The notes under the pieces: model-generated
The model's input: the letters and a program-made list of their open reading frames with translations, nothing else
What the model was told of the DNA's origin: nothing
The model's database searches: none
Shown here: piece after piece, positions 36,596 to 46,344 of the stretch
Position numbering within the stretch: the stretch's first letter is position 1
How the letters are laid out: every line of letters begins with the position of its first letter
From: Candidatus Onthovicinus excrementipullorum
Lineage (GTDB): Bacteria; Bacillota; Clostridia; Oscillospirales; Acutalibacteraceae
Assembly: GCA_018712345.1 (NCBI GenBank)
Contig: DVHG01000020.1
Span: 1 to 64,000, forward strand
DNA: 64,000 nt
Direction of reading: 5' to 3'
Position numbers and translations under genes: made by a program

Positions 36596-37840
36596 ATGGA
36601 ATTGCTCAACAGGATTGGCGAGAATGCAAAAGCCGCCTCCCGTACGCTTGCCGGGCTGTCCGGAGCGGTGCGGGACCGCGGATTGGAAATGCTTGCCCAG
36701 GGGCTTTTAGACGCCTGCGAGGACATCCTCGCGGCCAATGCGCAGGACCTTGAGGCCGGGCGGCAGAACGGCCTGCGCGATGCGATGCTCGACCGGCTGC
36801 GCCTGACGCGCGAACGGATCGAGGGCATGGCTTCTGGCATTCGGGAGATCATCGCCCTGCCGGATCCCATCGGGCGGACGCTCTCCGGCACCACGGCCCC
36901 CAACGGGCTGAAGATCCGCAAGGTGACGGTCCCGCTGGGGGTTATCGCCATCATCTATGAGGCGCGCCCGAATGTGACCTCAGACGCGGCAGCGCTCTGC
37001 CTGAAGTCCGGCAACGCGGTCGTCCTGCGCGGCGGCAAGGAGGCGATCCGCTCCAATCGGGCCATTGCGGAGTGCATGCGCCGCTCGCTGCGCAGCGCGG
37101 GGATCGATGAGAACTGTATCCAGCTCATTGAGGACACCAGCCGTGAGACGGCGGAGGGCCTGATGAAGCTCAATGATTATATCGATGTCCTGATCCCGCG
37201 CGGCGGCGCCGGGTTGATCCGCAATGTGGTGATGAATTCCACGGTACCGGTGATCCAGACGGGCGCCGGCAACTGCCATATCTATGTGGACCGCACGGCT
37301 GATGTAGATATGGCGGCGGAGATCATATTCAATGCCAAAACCTCCCGCCCGTCCGTCTGTAACGCGTGTGAGAGCCTGCTGATCCACCGCGATATCGCAC
37401 GGGAGGTACTGCCCGTTATCAAAGCGCGGCTGGATGAAAAGCAGGTTGAGATCCGCGGGGATGACGTGGTCTGTGAGATTTTGCAGGATACCGTCCCGGC
37501 CTCCGAGGAGGACTGGGGCACGGAATATCTGGACTATATCATCAGTGTAAAAACGGTAGGCAGTGTGGAGGAGGCGATCGCGCACATCAACCGCTATTCC
37601 ACCCATCACAGCGAGTGCATCGTGACGCAGGACTACCGCGCGGCCCAGCAGTTTCAGGATGAAGTTGATTCGGCCGCCGTTTACGTCAATGCTTCCACTC
37701 GTTTTACCGACGGCGGCATGTTCGGCTTTGGTGCGGAGATCGGCATCTCCACCCAGAAGCTGCACGCACGTGGCCCGCTGGGGCTGCCGGAGCTGACCAC
37801 ATTTAAATATCTGATCGACGGCAACGGTCAGGTAAGGTAG
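36596..37840 (+). CDS. proA: Gamma-glutamyl phosphate reductase
   Basis: PLGVIAIIYEARPNVTSDAAALCLKSGNAVVLRGGKEA, SRPSVCNACESLLIH. Confidence 0.95.
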   Translation: MELLNRIGENAKAASRTLAGLSGAVRDRGLEMLAQGLLDACEDILAANAQDLEAGRQNGLRDAMLDRLRLTRERIEGMASGIREIIALPDPIGRTLSGTTAPNGLKIRKVTVPLGVIAIIYEARPNVTSDAAALCLKSGNAVVLRGGKEAIRSNRAIAECMRRSLRSAGIDENCIQLIEDTSRETAEGLMKLNDYIDVLIPRGGAGLIRNVVMNSTVPVIQTGAGNCHIYVDRTADVDMAAEIIFNAKTSRPSVCNACESLLIHRDIAREVLPVIKARLDEKQVEIRGDDVVCEILQDTVPASEEDWGTEYLDYIISVKTVGSVEEAIAHINRYSTHHSECIVTQDYRAAQQFQDEVDSAAVYVNASTRFTDGGMFGFGAEIGISTQKLHARGPLGLPELTTFKYLIDGNGQVR

Positions 37841-37852
37841 GAGGGACTCTTT

Positions 37853-38662
37853 ATGGCTGAGATGACAACACAGCGCCGGGAACGGCGCCGGAGAAAGCAC
37901 CGCTGGGCCTTCCCGGTCGGCCTGCTTATGGTACTGCTGGCTCTCGTGGGCGCCGGAACAATCATTTTCTTTTGTGTGCAGGGTGTGCGCGATCTGGCCA
38001 ATGACACCCACAAATACGATGAGTATCAGGAATTTCTGACGCCCGTCGTCATGTTTGATCCGGACTCCTTTGACGACTTGACGCAGGCCAAGCCGGATCA
38101 GCTCATCAACTGCGCCATCTGGGCTCTGCTCACGAGTGATCTGGAGCCCGATCAATATCTGTCGGATTCGGGGACCATGATCGTGCCTCAGGCCGATGTG
38201 GAGAAGGCGTTTGCCGGTCTGTTCGGTACGGAGATCAAACCGGTGCACCAGACGGTGGACGGGTACGGCTATCAGTTTGCGTATGATGCCGCAGCCGGTA
38301 CATATAACATTCCGCTCACGGGCGTAGAGCCGCTGTATACGCCGCAGGTGGAGAGTGTGAGCCGCAGCGGGAGTACCCGCACAGTTATCATCGCCTATGT
38401 GGCAAGCAACCAGTGGGCGCAGGATAGAACGGGGAACATGGTGCCCGTCCTGGCGGATAAGTACATGAGGGCCACCCTGCGTGACAACGGTGCGGGCGGC
38501 TATTATCTGAGTGCCCTCCAGCCGACGGATGCGCCGGAGGCGGCAAAGGTCCCCAATACCACGGCGGCGCCGGTAACTGAGGAACCAACGACTCAGGCGG
38601 AGACACAGCCGCCGACGGCACAGGCTGAGGCGGCGGCCGATACGGCCGAAACAGCAGCTTGA
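37853..38662 (+). CDS. Hypothetical membrane-anchored protein
   Basis: Single N-terminal TM after a basic stretch, low-complexity T/A/E/Q tail. Confidence 0.6.
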   Translation: MAEMTTQRRERRRRKHRWAFPVGLLMVLLALVGAGTIIFFCVQGVRDLANDTHKYDEYQEFLTPVVMFDPDSFDDLTQAKPDQLINCAIWALLTSDLEPDQYLSDSGTMIVPQADVEKAFAGLFGTEIKPVHQTVDGYGYQFAYDAAAGTYNIPLTGVEPLYTPQVESVSRSGSTRTVIIAYVASNQWAQDRTGNMVPVLADKYMRATLRDNGAGGYYLSALQPTDAPEAAKVPNTTAAPVTEEPTTQAETQPPTAQAEAAADTAETAA

Positions 38663-38676
38663 TTTAAAAGATGAAT

Positions 38677-38701
38677 GGCGCCGGACCAATGGTCCGGCGC
38701 C
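38677..38701 (+). repeat. Terminator-like palindrome, copy 1
   Basis: GGCGCCGGACC-AAT-GGTCCGGCGCC. Confidence 0.85.
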
Positions 38702-39272
38702 TCAGTTTGTCGAAAAGCGTATATTTTCGGATTCCCGCTGAAAGGGGCATCCCCCTTTCATGGAAAAGGTCTGTGAAGCAGGGACTAAAAAGTCTGTGGA
38801 AACTGATCCGGCTTCCCCTGTTATGGGAAATGTCCACAAAGCGGACAAAAGGATCCCCCTGCGGACAGGAGTTGTCGCCGCAAGGCAACTGATGAGGTGG
38901 AAATCCAGTCGTTTACAGGTACTTCGTGCAAACCGCAGGAACCACCTCATCCGTCTCGGCCCGTGGCCTCGCCACCTTCCCCTTGAGGGGAAGGCTTTAA
39001 TAGTTTGTGTATATCCTTTCGGCTTCCCCTTGAGGGGAAGCTGTCAGCGGAGCTGACTGATGAGGTGGAGGGCCGCTGTTCCGCATCCAGCCAGCGCAAA
39101 ACGCAGTAGAACACCTCAGTCGTCACGGCTTGTGTGGCTTTTTGTATATTTTTAACGGATGGACAAAGTTGCACCTATCCGTCCTGTCCCACCCCACCCC
39201 ATCTGATTTGCACGATCAGATGATTTTTCTCTTATGTACGTACCTCATACATAAAGTTCTTAGGCAGTCTCA
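38702..39272. repeat. Intergenic segment packed with nested REP/MITE-like palindromes
   Basis: CCTTCCCCTTGAGGGGAAGG (38975-38994), GCTTCCCCTTGAGGGGAAGC (39022-39041), GTCAGC-GGA-GCTGAC (39043-39057), repeated TGATGAGGTGG / CCACCTCATC. Confidence 0.75.
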
Positions 39273-39303
39273 GGCGCCGGACCAATGGTCCGGCGCTATT
39301 TTT
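39273..39303 (+). terminator. Terminator palindrome, copy 2, with T-run
   Basis: GGCGCCGGACCAATGGTCCGGCGC then TATTTTTA; same 24-bp word as copy 1. Confidence 0.8.
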
Positions 39304-39328
39304 ATGAATTCTGTATTTTTGCGGGTGC

Positions 39329-41971
39329 CTATTCCTCCTCATTGGGCTCTTTTTTGCGGCCAAACCATTTGGCAATCTCCATGACAAACAGCGGAATCAA
39401 AGCGAACCCCCACACGGCCCCCCACTGAGCGGCAGTTAGTGTAACAGCACCGAAGACTGCGGCGAGAGGTGGAATCATCATTACCACAACCTGAAGAGCC
39501 GCACACACGGCAAAGGCTCCGACCATCTTCCGGTTTGAAAACGGGCCGATGCGCAGCAGAGATCGGTCACTGCGCATGTTGAAGGCGTGGACCAGCTCGG
39601 ACAGGCTCAGCACGCCGAACGCCATGGTTCCGCCTACGCCTGTAGCCCCGTTTAAATCGAAAAACGTGTGGCCGAACACATAGGCCAGCAGGGAAACGGC
39701 GCCGATCATGATTCCCTCCAGGGCAATGTCAAAGCCCAGGCCGCCCGCGAACATGCTTCCGCCGGGGGAGACGGGCTTGCGCCGCATGATGTTTGGGTCT
39801 GCCTTCTCCACTCCAAGTGCCATCGCGGGCAGTGCGTCGGTCACCAGATTGACCCATAGCAGTTGGATTGGGGCGAGAGGGGAGGGCAGGCCCATCAGGA
39901 AGGCGGCCAGGATCACCAGAATTTCCCCAATATTGCAGGACAGCAGGAAGTGTACGGATTTTTTAATATTGTCATAAATTCCTCGGCCCTCCCGGACGGC
40001 GCTGACGATGGTGGCGAAGTTATCGTCCGTAAGGATCATATCAGAGGCCCCTTTGGCCACATCCGTGCCGCTCTGGCCCATGGCGCACCCGATATCGGCC
40101 GCCTTGAGCGCGGGCGCGTCGTTGACGCCGTCCCCCGTCATGGCGACGATCTCTCCCTTTGCACGCAGGGCCTTGACGATCCGAACCTTGTGCTCAGGGG
40201 AAACACGTGCAAATACGCGGATGTTTTTGACGTTCTCAGTCAGCTCATCCTCCCCCATCTGGTCAAGCTCCGCCCCCGTGACACAGCGGCAGCCCTTCTC
40301 TAGAATGCCGAGCTGCTCCGCCACTGCCTTGGCTGTTGCAATGTGGTCACCTGTGATCATGATCGGGATGATTCCCGCCGCCTTGCAGATGCGTACGGCT
40401 TCCCTGGCCTCCCGGCGCGGTGGATCTTCCATGCCGATCAGCCCGATGAGGGCGAGGCCATTCTCGGCGCTTTCTCCGCTGCCGGTGAGCGGCTTGCAGG
40501 CCACGGCAATCACGCGCAGGGCGCGTGAGGCAAGCCGGGCGTTTAGCTGCGCGGCGGACTGCCTGCGCGCCTCGCTCATCGGCAGTATTTTCCCGTTCAG
40601 GAGCACGCCCGTGCAGCTCCTGAGCAGCAGGTCCGGCGCCCCCTTTACAATGGCGAAGCATTTGCCGTCCTGTGTGCGGTGTATAGTGGTCATCCGTTTG
40701 GAAGAGGATGTAAACGGAATTTCCTTTACGCGCTTGTACTGCGTATTCAGCGCGTGCAGGTCCGTTCCTCCCTGGGCGGCCGCCAGGACGATGGCGTTTT
40801 CCGTCGGTTCTCCGTCCGCCGTATAATGCCCCTTCTGCTTCTGGACGGATGCGTTGCAGCACAGCGCGCCGGCGGCGAGCAGGCGATGTGCCTCCTCGGA
40901 ATTCAGGTTCAGCATGCCGTCCGCCGTACACGCCGCCGTGACCGTCATTTTGTTCTGGGTCAGGGTCCCCGTCTTATCGGAACAGATGACGGTCGCGCTG
41001 CCGAGCGTCTCCACTGCGGGGAGGCGGCGGATGACGGCGTTACGCCGTGCCATCCGCTGGACGCCAATGGAGAGAACGATTGTCACGATCGCCGGAAGCC
41101 CCTCCGGGATCGCCGCAACGGCTAGGCTGACAGAGAGCATGAAGCTGTCAAAGATGGGCGTCTTCTGCAGAATTCCCATCACAAAAATGACTGCACAGAT
41201 CAGTAGCGCCCCGATGCCGAGGATCCGCCCAGTCCGGGCGAGGCGGAGCTGGAGCGGAGTCTGAGGGGTTTCCTGCTCGCTGATCATTCCGGCGATCCTG
41301 CCCACGCTCGTATCCATACCCGTACCCGTTACAATGGCGCGGCCGTGTCCGGCGGTGACTGTGCTCATGGCGAAGACCATGTTTTTCTGATCGCCTGCGG
41401 CCGTATTCGGGCGCAGCACTGCGGCGGCGTCCTTGGAAACGGGGACGGATTCCCCCGTCAGCTTGGATTCCTCCGCCTTGAGTGCGGTGGAGTCCACCAG
41501 CCGTGCGTCAGCGGGGACAAGGTCGCCGGCCTCCAGGAGCAACACATCCCCGGGGACGATATCTTCCGTATTGACGGTGACAGTACGCCCCTCCCGAATG
41601 ATCCGGGCATGGGGAGCAGACATTTTTTTGAGCGCCTCAATCGCGTGTTCCGCACGGTTTTCCTGAATTACACCGATCGCCGCATTGAGAATGACGATGA
41701 CCAGGATGATTATGGGTTCTATGTAATCGCCCTCTCCACTGTAAATGGCCGTGGCGAAGGAGATCACAGCCGCGATGAGCAGGATGATGACCATAAAGTT
41801 GGCGAACTGCTCCAAAAATTTGCGGATCAGGCTCTTTTTTTTTCCCGCCTCCAGTCTGTTTTTTCCGTATTGCCGGAGCCTTTTCTCCGCCTCAATTGCG
41901 GAGAGCCCGGCGGAGGGGTCGGTCTTTAGTTCTTCCGCCGCCCGATTCGGCGGTACAGCGTGCCACTGCAT
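39329..41971 (-). CDS. P-type cation-transporting ATPase (Ca2+/SERCA-like)
   Basis: ICSDKTGTLTQNKMT, AIPEGLPAIVTI, MTGDGVNDAPALKAADIG; start at MQWHAVPP. Confidence 0.93.
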   Translation of the reverse strand: MQWHAVPPNRAAEELKTDPSAGLSAIEAEKRLRQYGKNRLEAGKKKSLIRKFLEQFANFMVIILLIAAVISFATAIYSGEGDYIEPIIILVIVILNAAIGVIQENRAEHAIEALKKMSAPHARIIREGRTVTVNTEDIVPGDVLLLEAGDLVPADARLVDSTALKAEESKLTGESVPVSKDAAAVLRPNTAAGDQKNMVFAMSTVTAGHGRAIVTGTGMDTSVGRIAGMISEQETPQTPLQLRLARTGRILGIGALLICAVIFVMGILQKTPIFDSFMLSVSLAVAAIPEGLPAIVTIVLSIGVQRMARRNAVIRRLPAVETLGSATVICSDKTGTLTQNKMTVTAACTADGMLNLNSEEAHRLLAAGALCCNASVQKQKGHYTADGEPTENAIVLAAAQGGTDLHALNTQYKRVKEIPFTSSSKRMTTIHRTQDGKCFAIVKGAPDLLLRSCTGVLLNGKILPMSEARRQSAAQLNARLASRALRVIAVACKPLTGSGESAENGLALIGLIGMEDPPRREAREAVRICKAAGIIPIMITGDHIATAKAVAEQLGILEKGCRCVTGAELDQMGEDELTENVKNIRVFARVSPEHKVRIVKALRAKGEIVAMTGDGVNDAPALKAADIGCAMGQSGTDVAKGASDMILTDDNFATIVSAVREGRGIYDNIKKSVHFLLSCNIGEILVILAAFLMGLPSPLAPIQLLWVNLVTDALPAMALGVEKADPNIMRRKPVSPGGSMFAGGLGFDIALEGIMIGAVSLLAYVFGHTFFDLNGATGVGGTMAFGVLSLSELVHAFNMRSDRSLLRIGPFSNRKMVGAFAVCAALQVVVMMIPPLAAVFGAVTLTAAQWGAVWGFALIPLFVMEIAKWFGRKKEPNEEE

Positions 41972-42134
41972 TTTTACACCTCCATTTATTAAACGGCATG
42001 GGCCGCTGTGTAAATATATTCGATTTTCCTCCACATAATTCTTATAAATCGTTGAAGAATTGCGAGTTTTGCGGTATAATTCTCTTATGTGGATTTTTAT
42101 CCGCTGCAAAAGGAGAAAGGGGGCTTGCGGAAGA

Positions 42135-43892
42135 GTGAAGGTGCTTCATTTTCTGAAACCGTATGTCGGTCATACGGTGGCTGCGGTGATTCTGGTGCTG
42201 GTCAACTCCGTGACCCAGCTAATCCTGCCGACCCTCATGGCGGAGATGATCAATAACGGGATCGCCAAGGGCGACCTGAACTATATTTACAAAATCGGCG
42301 CGTGGATGCTCATTGTGTCCGGAATCGTCGTGGTGACGGCTATTGCACTCAGTTATTGCTCCAGCATGGCGTCCGCGGGATTTGGAACGGAAGCGCGCAG
42401 GCAGGTGTTCCGCAAAACGGAGAGCTTTTCTCTGAGTGACGTGGATAAGATTGGGACGGCTTCGCTCATTACACGGACCACCAACGATATCCGGCAGATT
42501 CAGGACCTCCTTTTGATGGGGATCCGGGTTATCATCAGCGCCCCCTTTATGCTGATCGGCGGAGCTGTGATGGCATTTGTGATGAATAAGACGCTCTCCA
42601 TTGTCATTTTTATCCTGATTCCAATTATCGGTGCCATTGCCTTTTTAGCCTCCCGCTTTGTGATGCCGCTGTTTGACCGCCAACAGAAAAAAATCGACAG
42701 GCTCAATGCCGTCGTCCGCGAGAAGATCTCCGGTATCCGCGTGATCCGCGCCTTTAACAGGAGCGATTATGAGGACGCCCGGTTTGAACAGAGCAACGAA
42801 GAGCTCGCAAGCATCGCCAAAAAGATCAACCGTCTCTTTGCCGTCCTGGTGCCGGTGCTGATGATCGTGCTCTACTTCACGATCGTGGTGCTCGTATTTA
42901 TCGGGGCCAAGCAGGTGGAGTGGATGGACCTTGCCACACAGGCCTCTGAGATTGCGCAGACGGTGGGCAATCTGCAGGCGTTTATCCTCTATGTCATTAT
43001 GATCATTGGTGCCGTGAGCATGGCGGCGGGATTGCTCGTTATGCTTCCACGGGCCAAGGTCAGCGCCCGCCGGATTATGGAAGTCATGAATATGGAAAAT
43101 GATATCCGCCCGCCCGCTGAACCCAAAAAGCCGGATGGCAGTGTTAAGGGTGTGGTGGAGTTCCGGCACGTGTCCTTCCGCTACCCCGGGGAGCAGCAGG
43201 ATGTGCTGCACGATATCAGCTTCCGTACTGAGCCCGGAACGGTGACCGCGATCATCGGTTCTACCGGGAGCGGCAAGTCCTCCGTCATCAATCTGATTCC
43301 ACGATTTTATGATGTGAGCGCAGGGAGCATCAGCGTCGACGGTGTGGATGTGCGCGATATGGAGGCGTCTGACCTTCACGCTCGGCTCGGACTGATTCCG
43401 CAGCAGGCGTTTCTGTTCAGCGGGACCATAGCGGATAATCTTCGCTATGGCAAAGAGGACGCCACACCGGAGGAGATGTGGGAGGCACTTGACACGGCCT
43501 GCGCGGCGGAATTTGTCCGTGACCGTGACCGGGGGCTTGAGGAACGGGTCTCCCAAAATGCAAATAACCTCTCCGGCGGGCAGAAGCAGCGCCTGGCCAT
43601 TGCGCGGGCGCTCATCAAGAAAGCGGAAATCTATATTTTTGATGACAGCTTTTCCGCACTCGATTTTAAAACAGATGCCGCCGTGCGCGCGAATATCCGC
43701 CGCCGGCTGTCCGACTGCGCAATGCTGATCGTGGCCCAGCGCGTGGGGACGATCCTCACCGCGGACCGGATTTTGGTGCTCGACGGCGGACGGGTTGTCG
43801 GAGACGGAAAACACGAGGAGCTGATGAAGACCTGCGCGGCGTACCGTGAAATTGCGCTCTCCCAGCTCTCGAGAGAGGAGGCGGGTGCATGA
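42135..43892 (+). CDS. ABC exporter subunit 1 (fused TM-ATPase)
   Basis: IIGSTGSGKSSVINLI, LSGGQKQRLAIARAL, IYIFDDSFSALD; GTG start proposed. Confidence 0.9.
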   Translation: MKVLHFLKPYVGHTVAAVILVLVNSVTQLILPTLMAEMINNGIAKGDLNYIYKIGAWMLIVSGIVVVTAIALSYCSSMASAGFGTEARRQVFRKTESFSLSDVDKIGTASLITRTTNDIRQIQDLLLMGIRVIISAPFMLIGGAVMAFVMNKTLSIVIFILIPIIGAIAFLASRFVMPLFDRQQKKIDRLNAVVREKISGIRVIRAFNRSDYEDARFEQSNEELASIAKKINRLFAVLVPVLMIVLYFTIVVLVFIGAKQVEWMDLATQASEIAQTVGNLQAFILYVIMIIGAVSMAAGLLVMLPRAKVSARRIMEVMNMENDIRPPAEPKKPDGSVKGVVEFRHVSFRYPGEQQDVLHDISFRTEPGTVTAIIGSTGSGKSSVINLIPRFYDVSAGSISVDGVDVRDMEASDLHARLGLIPQQAFLFSGTIADNLRYGKEDATPEEMWEALDTACAAEFVRDRDRGLEERVSQNANNLSGGQKQRLAIARALIKKAEIYIFDDSFSALDFKTDAAVRANIRRRLSDCAMLIVAQRVGTILTADRILVLDGGRVVGDGKHEELMKTCAAYREIALSQLSREEAGA

Positions 43893-45763
43893 GCAGGAAA
43901 AGCAAATACCACTCCTCCCGTGAGGTACTCTCCGAGCGTAGGCGGATTGAACCGGCGCCGGAGCCAAAGCTGGACAGGCCCTCCGACACGCGCGGGACAA
44001 TCCGTAGGATAGGGGCGATTCTGTTTTCCCATCCCGCGGCAATGATTATAGTGATCATCAGCTGCGTAGCGTCCGCGTTGCTTTCCGTGCTCGGCCCGAT
44101 GTACCTGGGAGATATCATCGACGCAATTCAGGTTCAGGTGGAGATTAAGCTCGCCGATGGTGCGATGGACTTCGGCCAGGTGCTGAAGATCCTGATGACA
44201 GTTTTCCTTGTATATGCGGCTAGTTCTGTGATGATGTTCATCCAGAACTATTTGATGGCGGGGATGTCTCAGGATATTGCCCGCGATCTGCGCGGGAAGA
44301 TTAACCGGAAACTCTCCAGACTGCCGCTGCGCTTTTTTGATTCCAACAGCAAGGGAGATATCCTCAGCCGCCTCACCAATGATATGGACAGCATCAGCGT
44401 CACGCTCCAGAATAATCTGGTTCAGCTTCTGACGGCGGTCTCCACGCTGGTGGGCGTGTTTGTGATGATGATGATCGTCAGCCCGCTGATGGGGGCCATT
44501 ACTCTTGCGACGATTCCTCCCTGCGTTTTTGTCACATTTGTGATCGCCCGCCGCTCGGAGCGCTATTTCCGCCGGCAGTGGAATGTCCTGGGTGAGCTCA
44601 ACGGTCATATTGAGGAGATGTACACCGGGCACAAGGTGATCAAGGCATTTGATCGGGAACACGCAGCGATTGAGGAGTTTGATGAGATCAATACCGAGCT
44701 CTTCCGCGTGAGCCGGCTGGCGCAGTTCCTCTCCGGGAATATTGGCCCGTTGATGACTTTTATCAATAATCTCGGTTATTCGGTTATCTGCATCGTCGGC
44801 GGCCTGATGTTCCTCCAGGGATCAATGACGCTCGGTGTTATCACTAGCTTTATCGCCTATTCCAAGATGTTTACCCAGCCGATTTCAAATATCGGGAACC
44901 TGATGAACAATCTACAGGCCTCAATAGCGGCAGCGGAGCGGGTGTTCCACGTGCTTGACGAGGAAGACGCTCCGCCGGATTCCAAGGAAAACAGGATTGT
45001 CAAACAGCGTGGGAACGGCCGAGTCTGCTTTGAACATGTGGATTTTGGGTATAAAAAAGACCGCACCATCATCCATGACCTGAATCTGACGGTGGAGCCG
45101 GGCAATCTGGTGGCGATCGTCGGCCCGACGGGGGCCGGTAAGACGACGCTCGTGAATCTGCTCATGCGCTTTTACGATGTGGACCAGGGCAGGATCACGA
45201 TCGACGGCGTAGATATCCGTACCGTTCCGCGGGAAAACCTGCGCTCGGTCTTTGGCATGGTCCTGCAGGACGCGTGGCTCTTTGAGGGCACGGTGCGGGA
45301 GAATATCGCATACGGCCGCTTTGACGCGACGGAGGAGGAGATCCTCCGTGCCGCCCATGTCGCCCGTGTGGATGAGATTGTGGATATGCTGCCCAATGGT
45401 TACGATACACTCATTGAGGAAAACGGCGCCAATCTCTCCCAAGGGGAGCGCCAGCTGATCACCATCGCGCGTGCGGTCCTGTCCGATCCGGAAATTCTCA
45501 TCCTGGATGAGGCTACCAGCTCCGTGGATACGCGCACAGAGCTCCTGATTCAGGAGTCCATGCAGGAGCTGATGCATTCGCGTACCAGCTTTGTCATCGC
45601 CCACCGGCTCTCAACTATTCGAGAGGCGGATGCCATTCTCGTGATGCGCCATGGGAAAATTGTTGAGAGCGGCAGCCATGAGGAACTGCTTGAAAAGGGC
45701 GGGACCTATGCACAGCTCTATAACAGCCAGTTTGGCGACTGCGATATTGATGAGGATTTTTGA
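43889..45763 (+). CDS. ABC exporter subunit 2 (fused TM-ATPase)
   Basis: IVGPTGAGKTTLVNLL, LSQGERQLITIARAV, ILILDEATSSVDTRTE; ATGA overlap with subunit 1. Confidence 0.93.
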   Translation: MSRKSKYHSSREVLSERRRIEPAPEPKLDRPSDTRGTIRRIGAILFSHPAAMIIVIISCVASALLSVLGPMYLGDIIDAIQVQVEIKLADGAMDFGQVLKILMTVFLVYAASSVMMFIQNYLMAGMSQDIARDLRGKINRKLSRLPLRFFDSNSKGDILSRLTNDMDSISVTLQNNLVQLLTAVSTLVGVFVMMMIVSPLMGAITLATIPPCVFVTFVIARRSERYFRRQWNVLGELNGHIEEMYTGHKVIKAFDREHAAIEEFDEINTELFRVSRLAQFLSGNIGPLMTFINNLGYSVICIVGGLMFLQGSMTLGVITSFIAYSKMFTQPISNIGNLMNNLQASIAAAERVFHVLDEEDAPPDSKENRIVKQRGNGRVCFEHVDFGYKKDRTIIHDLNLTVEPGNLVAIVGPTGAGKTTLVNLLMRFYDVDQGRITIDGVDIRTVPRENLRSVFGMVLQDAWLFEGTVRENIAYGRFDATEEEILRAAHVARVDEIVDMLPNGYDTLIEENGANLSQGERQLITIARAVLSDPEILILDEATSSVDTRTELLIQESMQELMHSRTSFVIAHRLSTIREADAILVMRHGKIVESGSHEELLEKGGTYAQLYNSQFGDCDIDEDF

Positions 45764-45773
45764 TTAAACCCGA

Positions 45774-45815
45774 AAAAACAGCGGAGGGATAATTCCCTCC
45801 GCTGTTTTTGCTGTC
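45774..45815. terminator. Bidirectional terminator
   Basis: aaaaaaCAGCGGAGGGAtaatTCCCTCCGCTGtttttg. Confidence 0.85.
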
Positions 45816-46071
45816 AGTCGCCGTTTGATTGCAGATCTTTGAGCTCCTGTACGCACTTGCTGCAGATGCGGTGGCCCTTATAGTGGATCAGGCCCTCGTC
45901 TCCGCCGCAAAACATGCAGGCCGGTGTGTATTTTTTCAGGATAATGGCGTCCCCCTCTACAGAGATTTCAACGGAGTCCACGTCATCCTTGAGATCAAAT
46001 GTATTACGGATGCTCTTGGGCAGTACAATTCGCCCGGCAGTGTCGATTTTTCGGATGCTTCCGGTTCCCAT
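45814..46071 (-). CDS. AbrB/SpoVT-type regulator with CxxC zinc-binding tail
   Basis: SIRKIDTAGRIVLPKSIRNTFDL; CMFCGGDEGLIHYKGHRICSKC. Confidence 0.88.
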   Translation of the reverse strand: MGTGSIRKIDTAGRIVLPKSIRNTFDLKDDVDSVEISVEGDAIILKKYTPACMFCGGDEGLIHYKGHRICSKCVQELKDLQSNGD

Positions 46072-46344
46072 CTTGCACCTCCTGTCTTTTATCATATTCG
46101 GCGGGAGAATATTTCTCCCATATTCTTACATTTCTTAATATACCTTTTTTTGACAGAAAAGTCAAGGCGATTCAGATCGAAATTTGTCGATAACTTTGGC
46201 TTTTTGGAGGAGATCGTAAAAAACAATAATTGGAAAGGGGAACACCTTTACTATGCAAAAAATGAAATTTATGTTATAATAAAATGCAAATTTGTATTTT
46301 ACAGGTGTTTTGATCATAATGGAACCAGGAAAGGAGAAGAGGAA

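Noticed and set aside
36980-38689. 569-aa minus-strand ORF antisense to proA and downstream gene
   Set aside because: Shadow ORF opposite proA.
45829-46344. N-terminal extension of the citrate synthase ORF
   Set aside because: Antisense to the AbrB-like gene and includes promoter DNA; the real start is ATG 46345 with a good RBS.
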